A DNA stretch of 64,000 bases from Myxococcales bacterium (GTDB taxonomy: Bacteria > Myxococcota_A > Polyangia > Polyangiales > Houyiibacteriaceae), in NCBI GenBank assembly GCA_029862185.1, contig JAOTXX010000001.1, positions 85,486-149,485 on the forward strand, written 5' to 3'. Numbering within the stretch: the first letter of the stretch is position 1; each line of letters begins with the position of its first letter. Below are positions 7,737-18,880 of this stretch, in pieces. Under the pieces are notes generated by a model. It saw only the letters and a list, made by a program, of their open reading frames with translations, was not told the origin of the DNA and did no database searches. Both the position numbers and the translations under genes were made by a program.

Positions 7737-9760
7737 ATGAACGTCTTTCCGCCGGTGAGCAAGTCCGAGTGGATCGCGAAGGTGGAGGCTGACCTCAAGG
7801 GCGTCTCGTATGCCGGACTCCGCTCGGCGGCGCCGGGGGGGCCGGCGCTCGAACCGCTCTATTCGGCGGAGGACGTCGAAGAGCTCCGCGATCCTGGTTT
7901 GCCGGGAATTTTTCCCTATCTCCGCGGGGCGTCGCCTCTGGGCGGTTGGCAGATTCGGCAGGAATACGACGAACCTCGTCCTGGCGTCTGCAGGGAAATG
8001 ATCAAGCAAGACCTCGAACGTGGCGTGGAAGCGCTTTGGCTGCGCTTGGGGCCGCGTCGCGGATGCCGCGTGCTGACGATCGACGAGCTCGATGAGCTGT
8101 TGGCGTCGGTCGATCTTCAGACGACATCGGTTTGTGTCGACGGCGGTGCGGACGCCCTGGCCGTTGCCTCGGGGCTCCTCGCCATCGCGAAGCGCCGTGG
8201 AGTGGAGTACGGCGGGCTAGCAGGCGGCCTCGGGTTCGACCCGATCGGACTGCTCGCCGCGGAAGGATGCATTCAAGGTGGGCTTGGCGCGCGATCGGCC
8301 GAGCTCCAAGATCTGGCAATGTGGTGCTCCGAGAACGCACCGGGCCTCCGCACTGCGAACGTCTCGAGCGACCCCTACGACGGCGGCGGTGCAAGCATCG
8401 TCCAAGAGCTCGCCTACACCATCGCCACGGGAATCGCGTACCTTCGCCAGCTGACCGATGCGGGCATGAGCGTCGATGCGGCGGCACGCCAAATCGGATT
8501 TAGCTACGCGGTGTCGAGCGATTTCTTCACGCAGGTGGCGAAGCTTCGCGCGGCTCGTTGGCTCTGGGCCAAGGTGGTGTTCAGCGCGGGCGGCGAGGCC
8601 GCCTCCGCAGCCATGCAAATGCATTGTCGGACATCGCGTTTCACAAAGTCCCAGGTCGACCCCTGGGTGAACATGCTGCGGGTGACCGCCGAGTGCACGG
8701 CCGCGGTGTTGGGCGGCGCTCAGAGCATCGCCACGCTGCCCTTCGACTGCGTCATCGGTTCCCCCGACGAGCTCGCACGCCGCATCGCGCGCAATACGCA
8801 GGTCGTGCTCCGGGAGGAATCCCACCTCGGCAAGGTGGCCGATCCGGCTGGCGGCAGTTGGTTCGTCGAGCGGCTCACCAGCGATTTGGCTCGGGGCGCC
8901 TGGAAGGAGTTGCGTTCGATCGAGTCGGGAGGCGGCGTGGTCCGGGCGCTGGGCTCCGGCAAGATGGTCGATGCGATCCGCGACGTCGCCGACGAACGAG
9001 AGAAGGTTCTATCCAAGCGCGAGGCCGCCTTGGTCGGCGTGAGCGAGTTCCCGAACCTGCACGAGGATGCGATCGATCGCGCGTCCGTCTCGGACAAAGA
9101 GCTGCAGGCCCTGCTCAAAGCTTCCCTCGAGTCGCTCGATCTGGCTGCCAATCGCGATCGCCTTTTGGCGGTCGCTCGCAGCGTGAAGGACGAAGCGCGC
9201 GCGCCAGGTTCGCTGACAGAAGCCTGCGTCGATGCCACGAGCAACGGAGCTGACATGTACAGCGTCGCGACGGTCCTGCAGCACGGCCAACCCGATTTCC
9301 ACGTGGAGCCGATTCTGCAGTGGAGAGCATCGGAGATTTGGGAGCGGCAGCGGGAGCGAAGCGATCGGCAACAGACTCGACCGACGGCGTTCCTAGCCAA
9401 TCTCGGCTCGATCTCGTCCCACACGGCGAGGGCGACCTGGGCGCAAAACCTTCTTGCTGCGGTAGGCGTCGACGCGGTCGCCAACGACGGCTTCGATGCC
9501 GTGGATTCACTGGCCGCTGCCTGGAAGAGCTCTGCGACCGGGCTTGCGGTGATTTGCGGCAGCGATGCGGACTACGAGACGATGCTCGAGCCGGCCGTCG
9601 CTGCCTTGAAGAACGCCGGATGCGACCTGGTGTTGGTCGCAGGCCGCCCTGGCGAGCGCGAGGGTGCGATTCGGGAGCTTGGAGCGAGTGATTTCGTCTT
9701 CGTCGGCGCCGACGTGCTTCGTGTGATGACGCGGGTCCTCGATGCGATGGGGGTGCAAGG

Positions 9761-9764
<4 letters not shown>
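7737..9764 (+). CDS. mutA: Methylmalonyl-CoA mutase, small (beta) subunit
   Basis: ATG 7737 gives 675 residues beginning with the family-typical [19 protein letters not shown]; the frame is open further upstream to 7665 without recognisable sequence. The TIM-barrel domain is complete (Ser/Thr-rich mutase motifs and the region near [10 protein letters not shown]), while the C-terminal flavodoxin-like domain (IAKRRG..., then [20 protein letters not shown]) lacks the cobalamin DxHxxG. That is expected of the non-catalytic subunit. It pairs with the large subunit to convert (R)-methylmalonyl-CoA to succinyl-CoA in propionate/odd-chain/branched-chain catabolism. It overlaps mutB by ATGA (9761-9764). 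Confidence 0.93.
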
Positions 9765-11934
<2,170 letters not shown>

Positions 11935-11938
<4 letters not shown>

Positions 11939-12933
11939 GCCGTCTCGACGTGCAGGCCTATGTCGATGGCGTTCGCGGCGGAGACCGCGCGGTTCTGGCC
12001 CGAGCCATCACCTTGATCGAGAGCGAGCAGCGCGCGCATGCCGAGCTCGCGCAACGAGTCCTCGAACCGCTCTTGCCGGAGACGGGCGGAGCCTATCGAG
12101 TTGGGATCAGCGGCGTACCCGGGGCCGGGAAGAGCACCTTCATCGACGCGTTGGGGACACAGCTCACCGCGAACGGCCATCGCGTGGCAGTGCTCGCAGT
12201 CGACCCGACCAGCAGCGTCAGCGGAGGAAGCATCCTCGGGGACAAGACCCGGATGTCAGCGCTCAGCAACGATCCCAAAGCCTTCATTCGTCCCTCGCCG
12301 ACGAGTGGAACCCTCGGCGGGGTCACCCGGAAGACCCGTGAAACGATCCTTCTTTGCGAGGCCGCCGGCTTCGATGTGGTGCTCGTCGAGACCGTGGGCG
12401 TGGGTCAGTCCGAGACAATCGTCGCTGGGATGGTCGACTTTTTCCTCGTTCTGCTGATCGCGGGGGCGGGCGACGAGCTCCAGGGAATCAAGCGCGGCAT
12501 TCTCGAAGTCGCGGACATGCTGGCGATCAACAAAGCCGACGGCGACAATCGGTCGCGGGCGATTCGGGCCCAGGCTTCGTACCTGAGCGCTTTGCGCCTG
12601 ATGCGAGGAGAGAACGTACCGCCTGTCGTGACGTGCAGCGCGCTCGAAAAGACCGGCCTCGACGAGCTCTGGGCGCTCGTCGTCGAGAGCCGACAAGCTC
12701 GCGAAGCGTCCGGCGAGCTCCATCAAACGCGCCGCACCCAACAAGTTCGATGGATGTGGGACATGGTCGAGGACGGGCTACGTCGCGCGCTCCGCAGCGA
12801 CGCGGATCTGTCGACCCTCATCTCGGAGCTCGAGGACGCCGTTGGGCAAGGCCGCACGACTGCGAGCGCTGCAGCGCTGAAGGTCCTTCGCCGATTCGCG
12901 GAACGGGCCGGCGACTTGCTCAAGCTCGACTGA
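11935..12933 (+). CDS. meaB: MeaB/ArgK-family GTPase, methylmalonyl-CoA mutase chaperone
   Basis: A GTG start at 11935 overlaps the mutB stop. The 332-residue protein is a G3E-family GTPase: Walker A GVPGAGKS at residues 60-67, a switch region around [27 protein letters not shown] (Walker B/G3), and NKADGD (G4). The C-terminal helices match the MeaB dimerisation arm. MeaB gates cofactor loading of methylmalonyl-CoA mutase and protects it from inactivation, which agrees with its place as the third overlapping gene after mutA and mutB. It converges with the AI-2E-family gene, overlapping by 14 bp. Confidence 0.95.
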
Positions 12934-13981
12934 GCTCGTCGGCTGCGTCGGAGCTCTTTAGTTTCGCCTTGCCCGCAGGCCTGGGTGACGGGCCGAGAAG
13001 CTCTGCCAACCAACGCAGCTCATCGCTGTGGGCGAGCGAATGCTTGATGACCATCGTGAGCGGTGCTGAGACGAGGGCACCGACTGGCCCGAGCAACCAG
13101 CCCCAAACCACCATCGAAACCAGCACCACCAGCGGCGAAAGCCCTAGCGCGTGCCCCATGACCCGCGGCTCCATCGCGCCGATGGCCAAGTTGATGCCCC
13201 CAAACCCGGCCGCGACGACCAGCGCCTGGCCGGGGCCGAATTGGATCAGCGCCAGCGCAATGGCCGGTGTCGCTGCGATGATTTGGCCGACGGTCGGGAT
13301 GTAGTTGAGGAGATACGCAAGCAGGCCCCAGAGCACCGGAACGTCGACGCCTCGCCACACGCACCAGAGAAACACGAGGGCGCCGGTGAGGAGGCTCATC
13401 ACCGTCTTTGCGACCAGATAGGCATTGACCTCGCGGGCGGCGGCAGACAGCTCCTGGATTTGGGCAGGCGTCGCGATCTTCGCGAGCTTTTCACGAAGGC
13501 CGGTGGACTCGAAGAGCATGAAGGCGACGATGAGCAGGACGAGAACCATCTGTGACACGAAGGAGGCGGCGTACTGGGCCATGGTCGCCGCGAGATTCAG
13601 CATCCAAGTCGACTCGGAGAAGTCGTAGATCGATTCGAGGTGAATGCCGTTGCCCGCCAACCAGAGCTCGAGCTTCCCAAGTTGGCCTGAGAGCATCGGG
13701 GCATAGGTCGGCGCGCGCGCGGTGAAGGTTCCGACCGCTCCGGCGAGTGGAACGCCGAGGGCGGCGCCTGCGGCCACGTCCAGAAGCAGCCCCGACAACA
13801 CCGCGATGAGGCGCGGGACACCGCGGTCGCAAAGCCACATCACGAGGGGCGCGGTCACGATCGCGATGAAGGAGGCGACGAGAACAGGAACCAGCAACGG
13901 CGCAGCCAGCTTGATACCCGCTCCGACCACGACGATCGAAGCAACGATCAAAATGATGCGTCCGGTCTTGGTGACAGCCAC
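12920..13981 (-). CDS. AI-2E transporter-family permease
   Basis: A 353-residue integral membrane protein read from GTG 13981. The frame is open to 14113, but that would sit inside the RNase D gene, and GTG directly precedes the first helix (GRIILIVASIVVVGAGI). Hydrophobic segments follow at regular intervals. The conserved C-terminal part (LNYIPTVGQIIAATPAIALALI, GGINLAIGAMEPRVMGHALGLSPLVVL) is diagnostic of the AI-2E/UPF0118 family, whose members include AI-2 exporters and Na+/H+ or other permeases. The substrate cannot be read from sequence. It lies downstream of rnd on the same strand and may be co-transcribed with it. Confidence 0.87.
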   Translation of the reverse strand: MAVTKTGRIILIVASIVVVGAGIKLAAPLLVPVLVASFIAIVTAPLVMWLCDRGVPRLIAVLSGLLLDVAAGAALGVPLAGAVGTFTARAPTYAPMLSGQLGKLELWLAGNGIHLESIYDFSESTWMLNLAATMAQYAASFVSQMVLVLLIVAFMLFESTGLREKLAKIATPAQIQELSAAAREVNAYLVAKTVMSLLTGALVFLWCVWRGVDVPVLWGLLAYLLNYIPTVGQIIAATPAIALALIQFGPGQALVVAAGFGGINLAIGAMEPRVMGHALGLSPLVVLVSMVVWGWLLGPVGALVSAPLTMVIKHSLAHSDELRWLAELLGPSPRPAGKAKLKSSDAADELSRA

Positions 13982-14000
13982 CGAAACAATGTAGCGCGGA

Positions 14001-15146
14001 TCAGGGAGGCGTGCGATCCAGCAGCTCGAGCTCGGTGCCGTCGACGCGAAGCGCGGCCGTTCCGTCGATGATGGCGCGCAGCTCGTGGCCGACGAGGGCA
14101 TCTCGCCAGCCACTCGCGAGGCGAGAAGGCTGACCCAGCACGAGGTTGGTCACGTCGTCACGCGTGCCGAGCACGGTCATGTCCAAGCCTTCTCGCCCGG
14201 CACGCTGCGCAAGCCAAGCCAGACAGAGCGCGATGACGCCTTCGACGCTCGGCAGGTTCTCCGGCTTCCTCGGCGGCACCCGAACGTCGTGTTTCGGTAG
14301 TCGGGTTCCCCGTTCGATGGCCAGCAAAAGCTCGTCGCGGTGTTTGAAACGCCGAAGGTCGAAGTTCCGGATGCCGCCCAATTGCTCGGCGTTGCGCGCG
14401 GGCCGTTGGGCCAGAGCCAACAGAGCCATGTCGGACAGGACGGTTCGTGGCGGCCGATTCTTTTGTTTCGCAACGCCCTCGCGCCAGGCAGCGAGCTCCT
14501 GCGCAACCCCGCGCGCCCTTCCGTTGAGCTTGGTCTTGCCACGTAGCTTCCACCAGAGCGTCTCGGGCTCGAGTGGCGAACGGTCCTTGCAGCGTAGGCG
14601 TTCGATTTCTTCTTCCGCCCATTCGACCCGACCTCGCTCACGAAGGCGGTCGAGCAGCGCATCACGGAGCTCCAGTAGATGTGCCACATCCGAGGCGGCG
14701 TACCGGAGGTCGTCCGGGGGCAGGGGACGTCGCGTCCAGTCGCTGAGCTGGGAGCTCTTGTCGAGCTGAATCCCAAGAAACCCCTCCACCAGCTTTCCGA
14801 GCGAGCTGGTGCGATATCCGCAAAAGAGAGCGCCGATTTGGGTATCGAACATTCGGTTCGGCACTGCGCCGCACTCGAGCTCGAGAATCTCGAGGTCCTG
14901 AGAGCCGGCGTGCATCACGCAGACTGCTTCGCTTTGAAATGCTCTGCCGAGCGTTCGCACGTCGACGTCGAGAGCGTCGACTAGGGCGATGCGGTCCGCG
15001 GTTGCGAGCTGCACCAGAGCGAGATGCGGTAGGTAGGTTCGTTCGCGATGAAACTCGGTGTCGAGGGCGTAGGCGTCCGTCCGACAGAGCTCGTCCACCA
15101 GCCGATCGAACTCTACTTGTTCGGTGATCCAGTCGAAGTCGGTCAC
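14001..15146 (-). CDS. rnd: Ribonuclease D
   Basis: A GTG start (15146) with AAGG about 7 bp upstream gives 381 residues. The DEDD exonuclease core is complete: Exo I YALDTEFHRE (Asp29, Glu31), Exo II HAGSQDLEIL, and Exo III YAASDVAHLLEL. An HRDC-type helical region follows (QRPARNAEQLGGIRNFDLRR). RNase D trims the 3' ends of tRNAs and other structured RNAs, releasing nucleoside monophosphates with Mg2+. Length and order match E. coli Rnd. It lies upstream of the AI-2E-family gene by about 20 bp and 37 bp downstream of the second M74 gene; all three are on the minus strand. Confidence 0.93.
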   Translation of the reverse strand: MTDFDWITEQVEFDRLVDELCRTDAYALDTEFHRERTYLPHLALVQLATADRIALVDALDVDVRTLGRAFQSEAVCVMHAGSQDLEILELECGAVPNRMFDTQIGALFCGYRTSSLGKLVEGFLGIQLDKSSQLSDWTRRPLPPDDLRYAASDVAHLLELRDALLDRLRERGRVEWAEEEIERLRCKDRSPLEPETLWWKLRGKTKLNGRARGVAQELAAWREGVAKQKNRPPRTVLSDMALLALAQRPARNAEQLGGIRNFDLRRFKHRDELLLAIERGTRLPKHDVRVPPRKPENLPSVEGVIALCLAWLAQRAGREGLDMTVLGTRDDVTNLVLGQPSRLASGWRDALVGHELRAIIDGTAALRVDGTELELLDRTPP

Positions 15147-15182
15147 GACGTTACCTTAGCGCATCACGGCCCGGCCGCCCGA

Positions 15183-16214
15183 TCACCGACAATAGCGGCG
15201 GCCCGGGTGCGGTTGCTCGGCCCATTGCTTGCGGCGATCGAGCCAACGTTCGACTTCGGGATCCATCGGCCCTGCGGCCGCGCGGGCCTCCTCGTGCGTC
15301 ACGATCTTGGCATTGGCGCTTGGGCGTCTGGACGCGAGCGGGCGGGGTTGCACGCCGGCGCGCTCGAGCCGCTTTCGGTGCCACGGGTAGAGCGGAGCAG
15401 AATCGCGACAGCCCTCCACGATGTCGTCGGGAGCACAGAAGAAGCGGAAATGGAAGTGATCGTCGTGTGGATAGCTCGGCTGACAACTCATCGCCGCGAA
15501 GCGCATCACCGCGGTCGAGGGCTCGTCGTTTGAACGGGCGTACTCGAGAAGCAGCGTTCGGAGGTGCTCGGCGACGAAGATTTGCTGGAGCTGTGCCTCT
15601 TCGTCCTCGATGAGCGCCCGAAGAAAAAGCCAAGTCCGAGCCCTGTCGAACTGCAGGACGATGTCGTCGTTAGGGTCCGCCAGGTCTCGAAAATCCACCC
15701 CTACGCCGTCTGGGCCGAAGAACGCACCCACGCTCTCGATGGGCTCGCCGTCGGGGCCGCGCTGGTAGAAGAGCACATCGACGTCGCGGCCGCTCTGGTG
15801 TGAGCGATGATGGGGGATCGGTCCGCCGCGCTCGCGGCTGAGGTCGTTGATTGTGACCGGAAGCCCGCCGAGCTCTTGGTCGACCCGTGCGCCGGCGCGA
15901 ACCAAAGCCCGAACGACTTCCACGGTCCCGTAGCGAGCCGATGGATCGCGGCGCGGGTTGAAGCGCAAGCCGGGAGCCCTGAGGGGAAGCGGCACACCGC
16001 CCCGCAATGCGCCGTCGTTGGGGTTGCGGAGCGAAGCGGAGTCGCAGCAGCTCCAGTCCATCGCGGCGCCTTGGCGCGCTGGGTCGGTCCTCAGGGGAAC
16101 CGGCGTAGCGTCCTCGGTTTCGGTCTCCTGCGTCGGAATGGACCTCTGCCCGCTGGTGCAAGCGGTCACTGCCGCGGCTACGAGCGCAGCGGCAAAGACG
16201 TCGCGTCGCCCCAT
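15183..16214 (-). CDS. M74 (MepA-type) murein endopeptidase lipoprotein
   Basis: ATG 16214 gives 343 residues with a lipoprotein signal (lipobox VTAC, Cys19). The M74 signature is HQSGRDVDVLF (His139, Asp144, Asp146) plus HDDHFHFRFFC near residue 275. It is thus a second, lipid-anchored relative of the 3369-4316 protein, predicted to hydrolyse D-Ala-mDAP cross-links from the membrane. The C-terminus carries an additional basic tail. Its ATG shares one base with the stop of the upstream TetR gene (TGATG), so regulator and enzyme are translationally coupled, an unusual partner for a wall hydrolase. The frame runs upstream of 16214, but residues there are not signal-like. Confidence 0.86.
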   Translation of the reverse strand: MGRRDVFAAALVAAAVTACTSGQRSIPTQETETEDATPVPLRTDPARQGAAMDWSCCDSASLRNPNDGALRGGVPLPLRAPGLRFNPRRDPSARYGTVEVVRALVRAGARVDQELGGLPVTINDLSRERGGPIPHHRSHQSGRDVDVLFYQRGPDGEPIESVGAFFGPDGVGVDFRDLADPNDDIVLQFDRARTWLFLRALIEDEEAQLQQIFVAEHLRTLLLEYARSNDEPSTAVMRFAAMSCQPSYPHDDHFHFRFFCAPDDIVEGCRDSAPLYPWHRKRLERAGVQPRPLASRRPSANAKIVTHEEARAAAGPMDPEVERWLDRRKQWAEQPHPGRRYCR

Positions 16215-16828
16215 CACGGCTCGGTGGGATTGAGAATGGCGGCAAATACGGCGCCTGCCATCTGGACGAGAAGCTCCAAAAACACATCCAGATCGAGCTC
16301 TTGGCGTTCTGCCCAGTCGAGGCTCGCCGCTTCGAGAAAGCCCAGCCATCCCCGGAGACGCAGCCTGGTCGACGGGGCTTTCGGGTCCGCGCCGAAGCGG
16401 GACAAACGCGAACCCATTTTATCCAGAACAGCCTGTCGGGTCTCCTCGATGATCTGGGCGACCTCCGTGTCGGTTCCAATGCCTCCGCGAAGGAGAAAGG
16501 AATACGAGATGCGCCGGCGCGAGACGTACACAAGGAAGGCTCGAATCCTGGCGCGAATGCCCTCGGGGTCGAGCTCATGTCCCACGAGCTGCTGATCGAC
16601 GTCGGTCTCTTCCAAGAGCTCGCGCGCCGCTTCACGGACCGCCGCCACGTAGAAGGCCCGTTTGCTCGGAAAGTAATGGTAGAGAAGGCCTTTGGAAACG
16701 CCAGCCCTTTTAGCGATCTCGTCGATGGAGAGCTCGTCGTAGGTCTGATTCCCGAAAAGCTCGAGCCCGAGCTCCAGCAGTTGCTGTCGGCGGACGTCGA
16801 CTTGGAGCCGTGTGCGTGCGGGCTGCAT
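16214..16828 (-). CDS. TetR/AcrR-family transcriptional regulator
   Basis: ATG 16828 gives 204 residues. The N-terminal helix-turn-helix (about residues 33-52: DELSIDEIAKRAGVSKGLLYHYF, split as DELSIDEIAKRAG and VSKGLLYHYFPSK) is the classic TetR DNA-binding domain. The remaining helices form the ligand-binding/dimer domain, with no recognisable ligand pocket. The gene is divergent from the NifU-like gene and overlaps the M74 lipoprotein start, so it likely regulates itself, the endopeptidase and perhaps the divergent gene. A 19-bp imperfect-spacer inverted repeat at 16868-16886 is a candidate operator. The effector is unknown. Confidence 0.9.
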   Translation of the reverse strand: MQPARTRLQVDVRRQQLLELGLELFGNQTYDELSIDEIAKRAGVSKGLLYHYFPSKRAFYVAAVREAARELLEETDVDQQLVGHELDPEGIRARIRAFLVYVSRRRISYSFLLRGGIGTDTEVAQIIEETRQAVLDKMGSRLSRFGADPKAPSTRLRLRGWLGFLEAASLDWAERQELDLDVFLELLVQMAGAVFAAILNPTEP

Positions 16829-16867
16829 CGTGCAGTGCAGAGTATAGCCCAGCTTTGCTTCGGCGCT

Positions 16868-16886
16868 GCAAATCTGGGAGGTTTGC
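16868..16886. promoter_or_regulatory. Candidate TetR operator (inverted repeat)
   Basis: GCAAA-tctgggagg-TTTGC lies in the 89-bp gap between the divergent TetR gene and the NifU-like gene. TetR-family proteins usually bind short inverted repeats next to their own gene. The arms are only 5 bp, so chance occurrence is possible. Confidence 0.25.
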
Positions 16887-16917
16887 GTCCGGGGCAGCAA
16901 TTTCGCATGCTGGGCAG

Positions 16918-17169
16918 GTGCTACAGGCGGTGCAGCGAGTCATCGACGAGGTTCTCAATCCGCTCCTTCAAAAAGACGCGAGCAGCATCGAGCTCTTGGA
17001 CGTGGGCGAAGACGAGGTCGTCGTTCGAGTGACAGGCCGGGCGGCCTTCGGGGTCGGCGCGGAGTACGTTCGCAGCGGCGTCATCGAGCCGGCCCTGCGG
17101 AAGGTCGTCGGAATTGACTGCACAATTCGAATCGAGAAGGCGATTCCGAAGGTCAAGCGGCGCAGCTGA
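16918..17169 (+). CDS. NifU C-terminal-like protein lacking the Fe-S cysteines
   Basis: GTG 16918 gives 83 residues; GTG 16930 is an alternative, and neither has a strong ribosome-binding site. The fold pattern matches the NifU/Nfu scaffold domain: helix VQRVIDEVLNPLLQKD, a strand with DVGEDEVVVRVTG, then the loop before VIEPALRKVVGIDCTIRIE. In Nfu proteins that loop holds CxxC, which binds a 4Fe-4S cluster. Here the corresponding segment is RAAFGVGAEYVR with no cysteine, and the only Cys is elsewhere. Cluster scaffolding is therefore unlikely. The gene is divergent from the TetR regulator. It could also be an unrelated alpha/beta protein of similar pattern. Confidence 0.6.
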   Translation: MLQAVQRVIDEVLNPLLQKDASSIELLDVGEDEVVVRVTGRAAFGVGAEYVRSGVIEPALRKVVGIDCTIRIEKAIPKVKRRS

Positions 17170-17221
17170 CCGCGCAGGCGTCGAGGCGCTGCACGATTCG
17201 GATCAGACGATCGGAGAGCGG

Positions 17222-18010
17222 TTAGCGGCCTTTGAAGTCGCCGTCGCGCCGCTCGAGGAACGAGCGGATGCCCTCGGCCGCGTCTTCGCTGTCCATCAGC
17301 TCGCGCGCGATGACCAAAAGCTCGGCGACTGCCGCCTCCTGCCCCTTCAGTTGAGAGGTCCGCGCGGAGCGGAGGGTCGCCCGGACGCCCAGCGGGGCCT
17401 GCTTGGCGACAGTCCGCGCGATCTCGATGGCCTTTTCGCGCAACGCGGCCTCGGGCACGACCTCTTGGACCAAGCCGAGCCGTAGGGCCTCGTTCGCATC
17501 GAAGCGGTCACCGGTGAGGAGCCAGCGCATCGCGTTGCCCCAACCGGCGATCTCCGGGAGCCGAATCGTTGCGCCACCAAACGGAAAAATGCCTCGGTTG
17601 ATTTCGATCTGTCCGAAACGGGCGCCTTCGGAGGCCAGGCGAATATCGGCGGCGAGCAGCAGCTCGATCCCGATGGTCAGGCACCAGCCCTGCACGGCCA
17701 TGACGAGCGGCTTTTGGCGCATCGTCGCGTGCAGATTGAGCGGATCGACCGAGCCCTCCGGGAACAGCGCCGCTCCGCTTCGGACGGCCGGGCCCACCTC
17801 GGCCAGGTCGAGGCCCGCGGTGAAATGCTCACCATTGGCGTAAAACACGGCGCACCAGAGCGATTCGTCGGCTTCGTACTCGGTCACGGCCTCGGCGAGC
17901 TCCCGAAGCATGCGCACGTCGAAGGCGTTCATCTTGTTCGGGCGATCGAGGACGATGTGAAAAATGCGTCCATCGCGTTCGGTCAGCACACGGGGTCGTT
18001 CGTCGTTCAT
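17222..18010 (-). CDS. Enoyl-CoA hydratase/isomerase-family protein
   Basis: ATG 18010 gives 262 residues; the frame extends upstream to 18310 but crosses the previous gene. The crotonase fold is clear: DRPNKMNAF at the start, the oxyanion-hole segment NGEHFTAGLDL, and the central QGWCLTIGIELLLAADIRLA region. In classical hydratases two Glu residues act in catalysis; here the region INRGIFPFGGATIRLPEIAG keeps the family frame but only one acidic candidate, so the reaction (hydration, isomerisation or other CoA chemistry) is uncertain. It overlaps the upstream YbjQ-like gene by ATGA, forming a three-gene unit with the YbjQ pair. Confidence 0.87.
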   Translation of the reverse strand: MNDERPRVLTERDGRIFHIVLDRPNKMNAFDVRMLRELAEAVTEYEADESLWCAVFYANGEHFTAGLDLAEVGPAVRSGAALFPEGSVDPLNLHATMRQKPLVMAVQGWCLTIGIELLLAADIRLASEGARFGQIEINRGIFPFGGATIRLPEIAGWGNAMRWLLTGDRFDANEALRLGLVQEVVPEAALREKAIEIARTVAKQAPLGVRATLRSARTSQLKGQEAAVAELLVIARELMDSEDAAEGIRSFLERRDGDFKGR

Positions 18011-18477
18011 GGGCCGCGATCGTAGTGGACTGCCGTTCCATAGGCCAGCGCTTCGATGGTCCCCATCCCCTCGTTCCCCGTCGTGCTCGAGATGGTCGAG
18101 GTCTCGATTCTGGTATTGAGGAACGCATCCGCGCCGGGCTGGGATTCTTTCATGCGGAGCACCGCTTCGCGACGGGCGCGGTCGATGAGCGACGAGTAGG
18201 AACGGATCTCTCCGCCGAAGATCATTCGGAACCCGCTCAAGAAACGCTTGAAGTGGTCGACGGACACCACCACGGAACCGACGGCGAGACTTGCCGATTG
18301 AATCGGGCAAGGTGCGTCGAGGTGCTTCGTGGAGACCGCCGGCCGAGCGCGGAACTGGGCTTCACGCTCGATGATGCTTCGGTAGTGATTGCGCTCGACG
18401 CTCGCGCCGACGAACCTGCCCACGAGGATCAGGATGACGGGGATTCCGAGGGTTATCCACAGCTCGACCGAACCCAT
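18007..18477 (-). CDS. Membrane-anchored YbjQ-family (PF01906) protein
   Basis: A 156-residue protein with an N-terminal transmembrane helix (LWITLGIPVILILVGRFVG) followed by a YbjQ/UPF0145 domain, recognisable from FGGEIRSYSSLIDRARREAVLRMKESQPGADAFLNTRIETSTIS and the ending EALAYGTAVHY (read in short pieces). YbjQ proteins form pentameric rings and are loosely labelled heavy-metal-binding, with no settled function. The gene starts 4 bp after a second, soluble YbjQ gene and overlaps the enoyl-CoA hydratase by 4 bp. The tandem of a soluble and an anchored paralogue suggests they assemble together. Confidence 0.8.
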   Translation of the reverse strand: MGSVELWITLGIPVILILVGRFVGASVERNHYRSIIEREAQFRARPAVSTKHLDAPCPIQSASLAVGSVVVSVDHFKRFLSGFRMIFGGEIRSYSSLIDRARREAVLRMKESQPGADAFLNTRIETSTISSTTGNEGMGTIEALAYGTAVHYDRGP

Positions 18478-18481
18478 TCGG

Positions 18482-18796
18482 CTACTCGATTAGGACGGCA
18501 GTGCCGTAGGCGAGAATTTCGGAGGCTCCCTGAGCAACCGAGGAGGTCGTGAAGCGCACATTGATCACCGCGTTCGCGCCCAGCTCGCTCGCTTGCGCAA
18601 CCATGCGGCTCGTGGCCTCGGCGCGGCTTTCTTGAAGCAACTCCGTGTAGCCCTTGAGCTCTCCGCCGACGATGTTCTTCAGGCCGGCGGCGAAGTCTCG
18701 CCCGAAGTGTTTGGCCCGGATGGTGCTCCCCTGCACCAGTCCGTAGTGCTGAACGATATGTTGGCCCGGCACGCTGTCGATGTTGGTGAGAATCAA
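18482..18796 (-). CDS. YbjQ/UPF0145-family protein
   Basis: TTG 18796 (104 residues) is preferred because GGAAAGG lies just upstream and the protein then begins as YbjQ proteins do (LILTNIDSVPGQHIV aligned to the E. coli start). GTG 18814 is an alternative. The domain is complete: NIVGGELKGYTELLQESR, ELGANAVINVRF, and ILAYGTAV. Family members assemble as pentamers; the molecular role is unknown. It leads an operon with the anchored YbjQ paralogue and an enoyl-CoA hydratase-like gene, and it is divergent from ugd. Confidence 0.82.
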   Translation of the reverse strand: MILTNIDSVPGQHIVQHYGLVQGSTIRAKHFGRDFAAGLKNIVGGELKGYTELLQESRAEATSRMVAQASELGANAVINVRFTTSSVAQGASEILAYGTAVLIE

Positions 18797-18880
18797 AGGA
18801 GCCTTTCCGTGCACGAAGGTTAGCCCGAAGATCCGAAACTGGCATCTTTCGGGAATCCGAAAACGTGCTATGGCTCCGCC

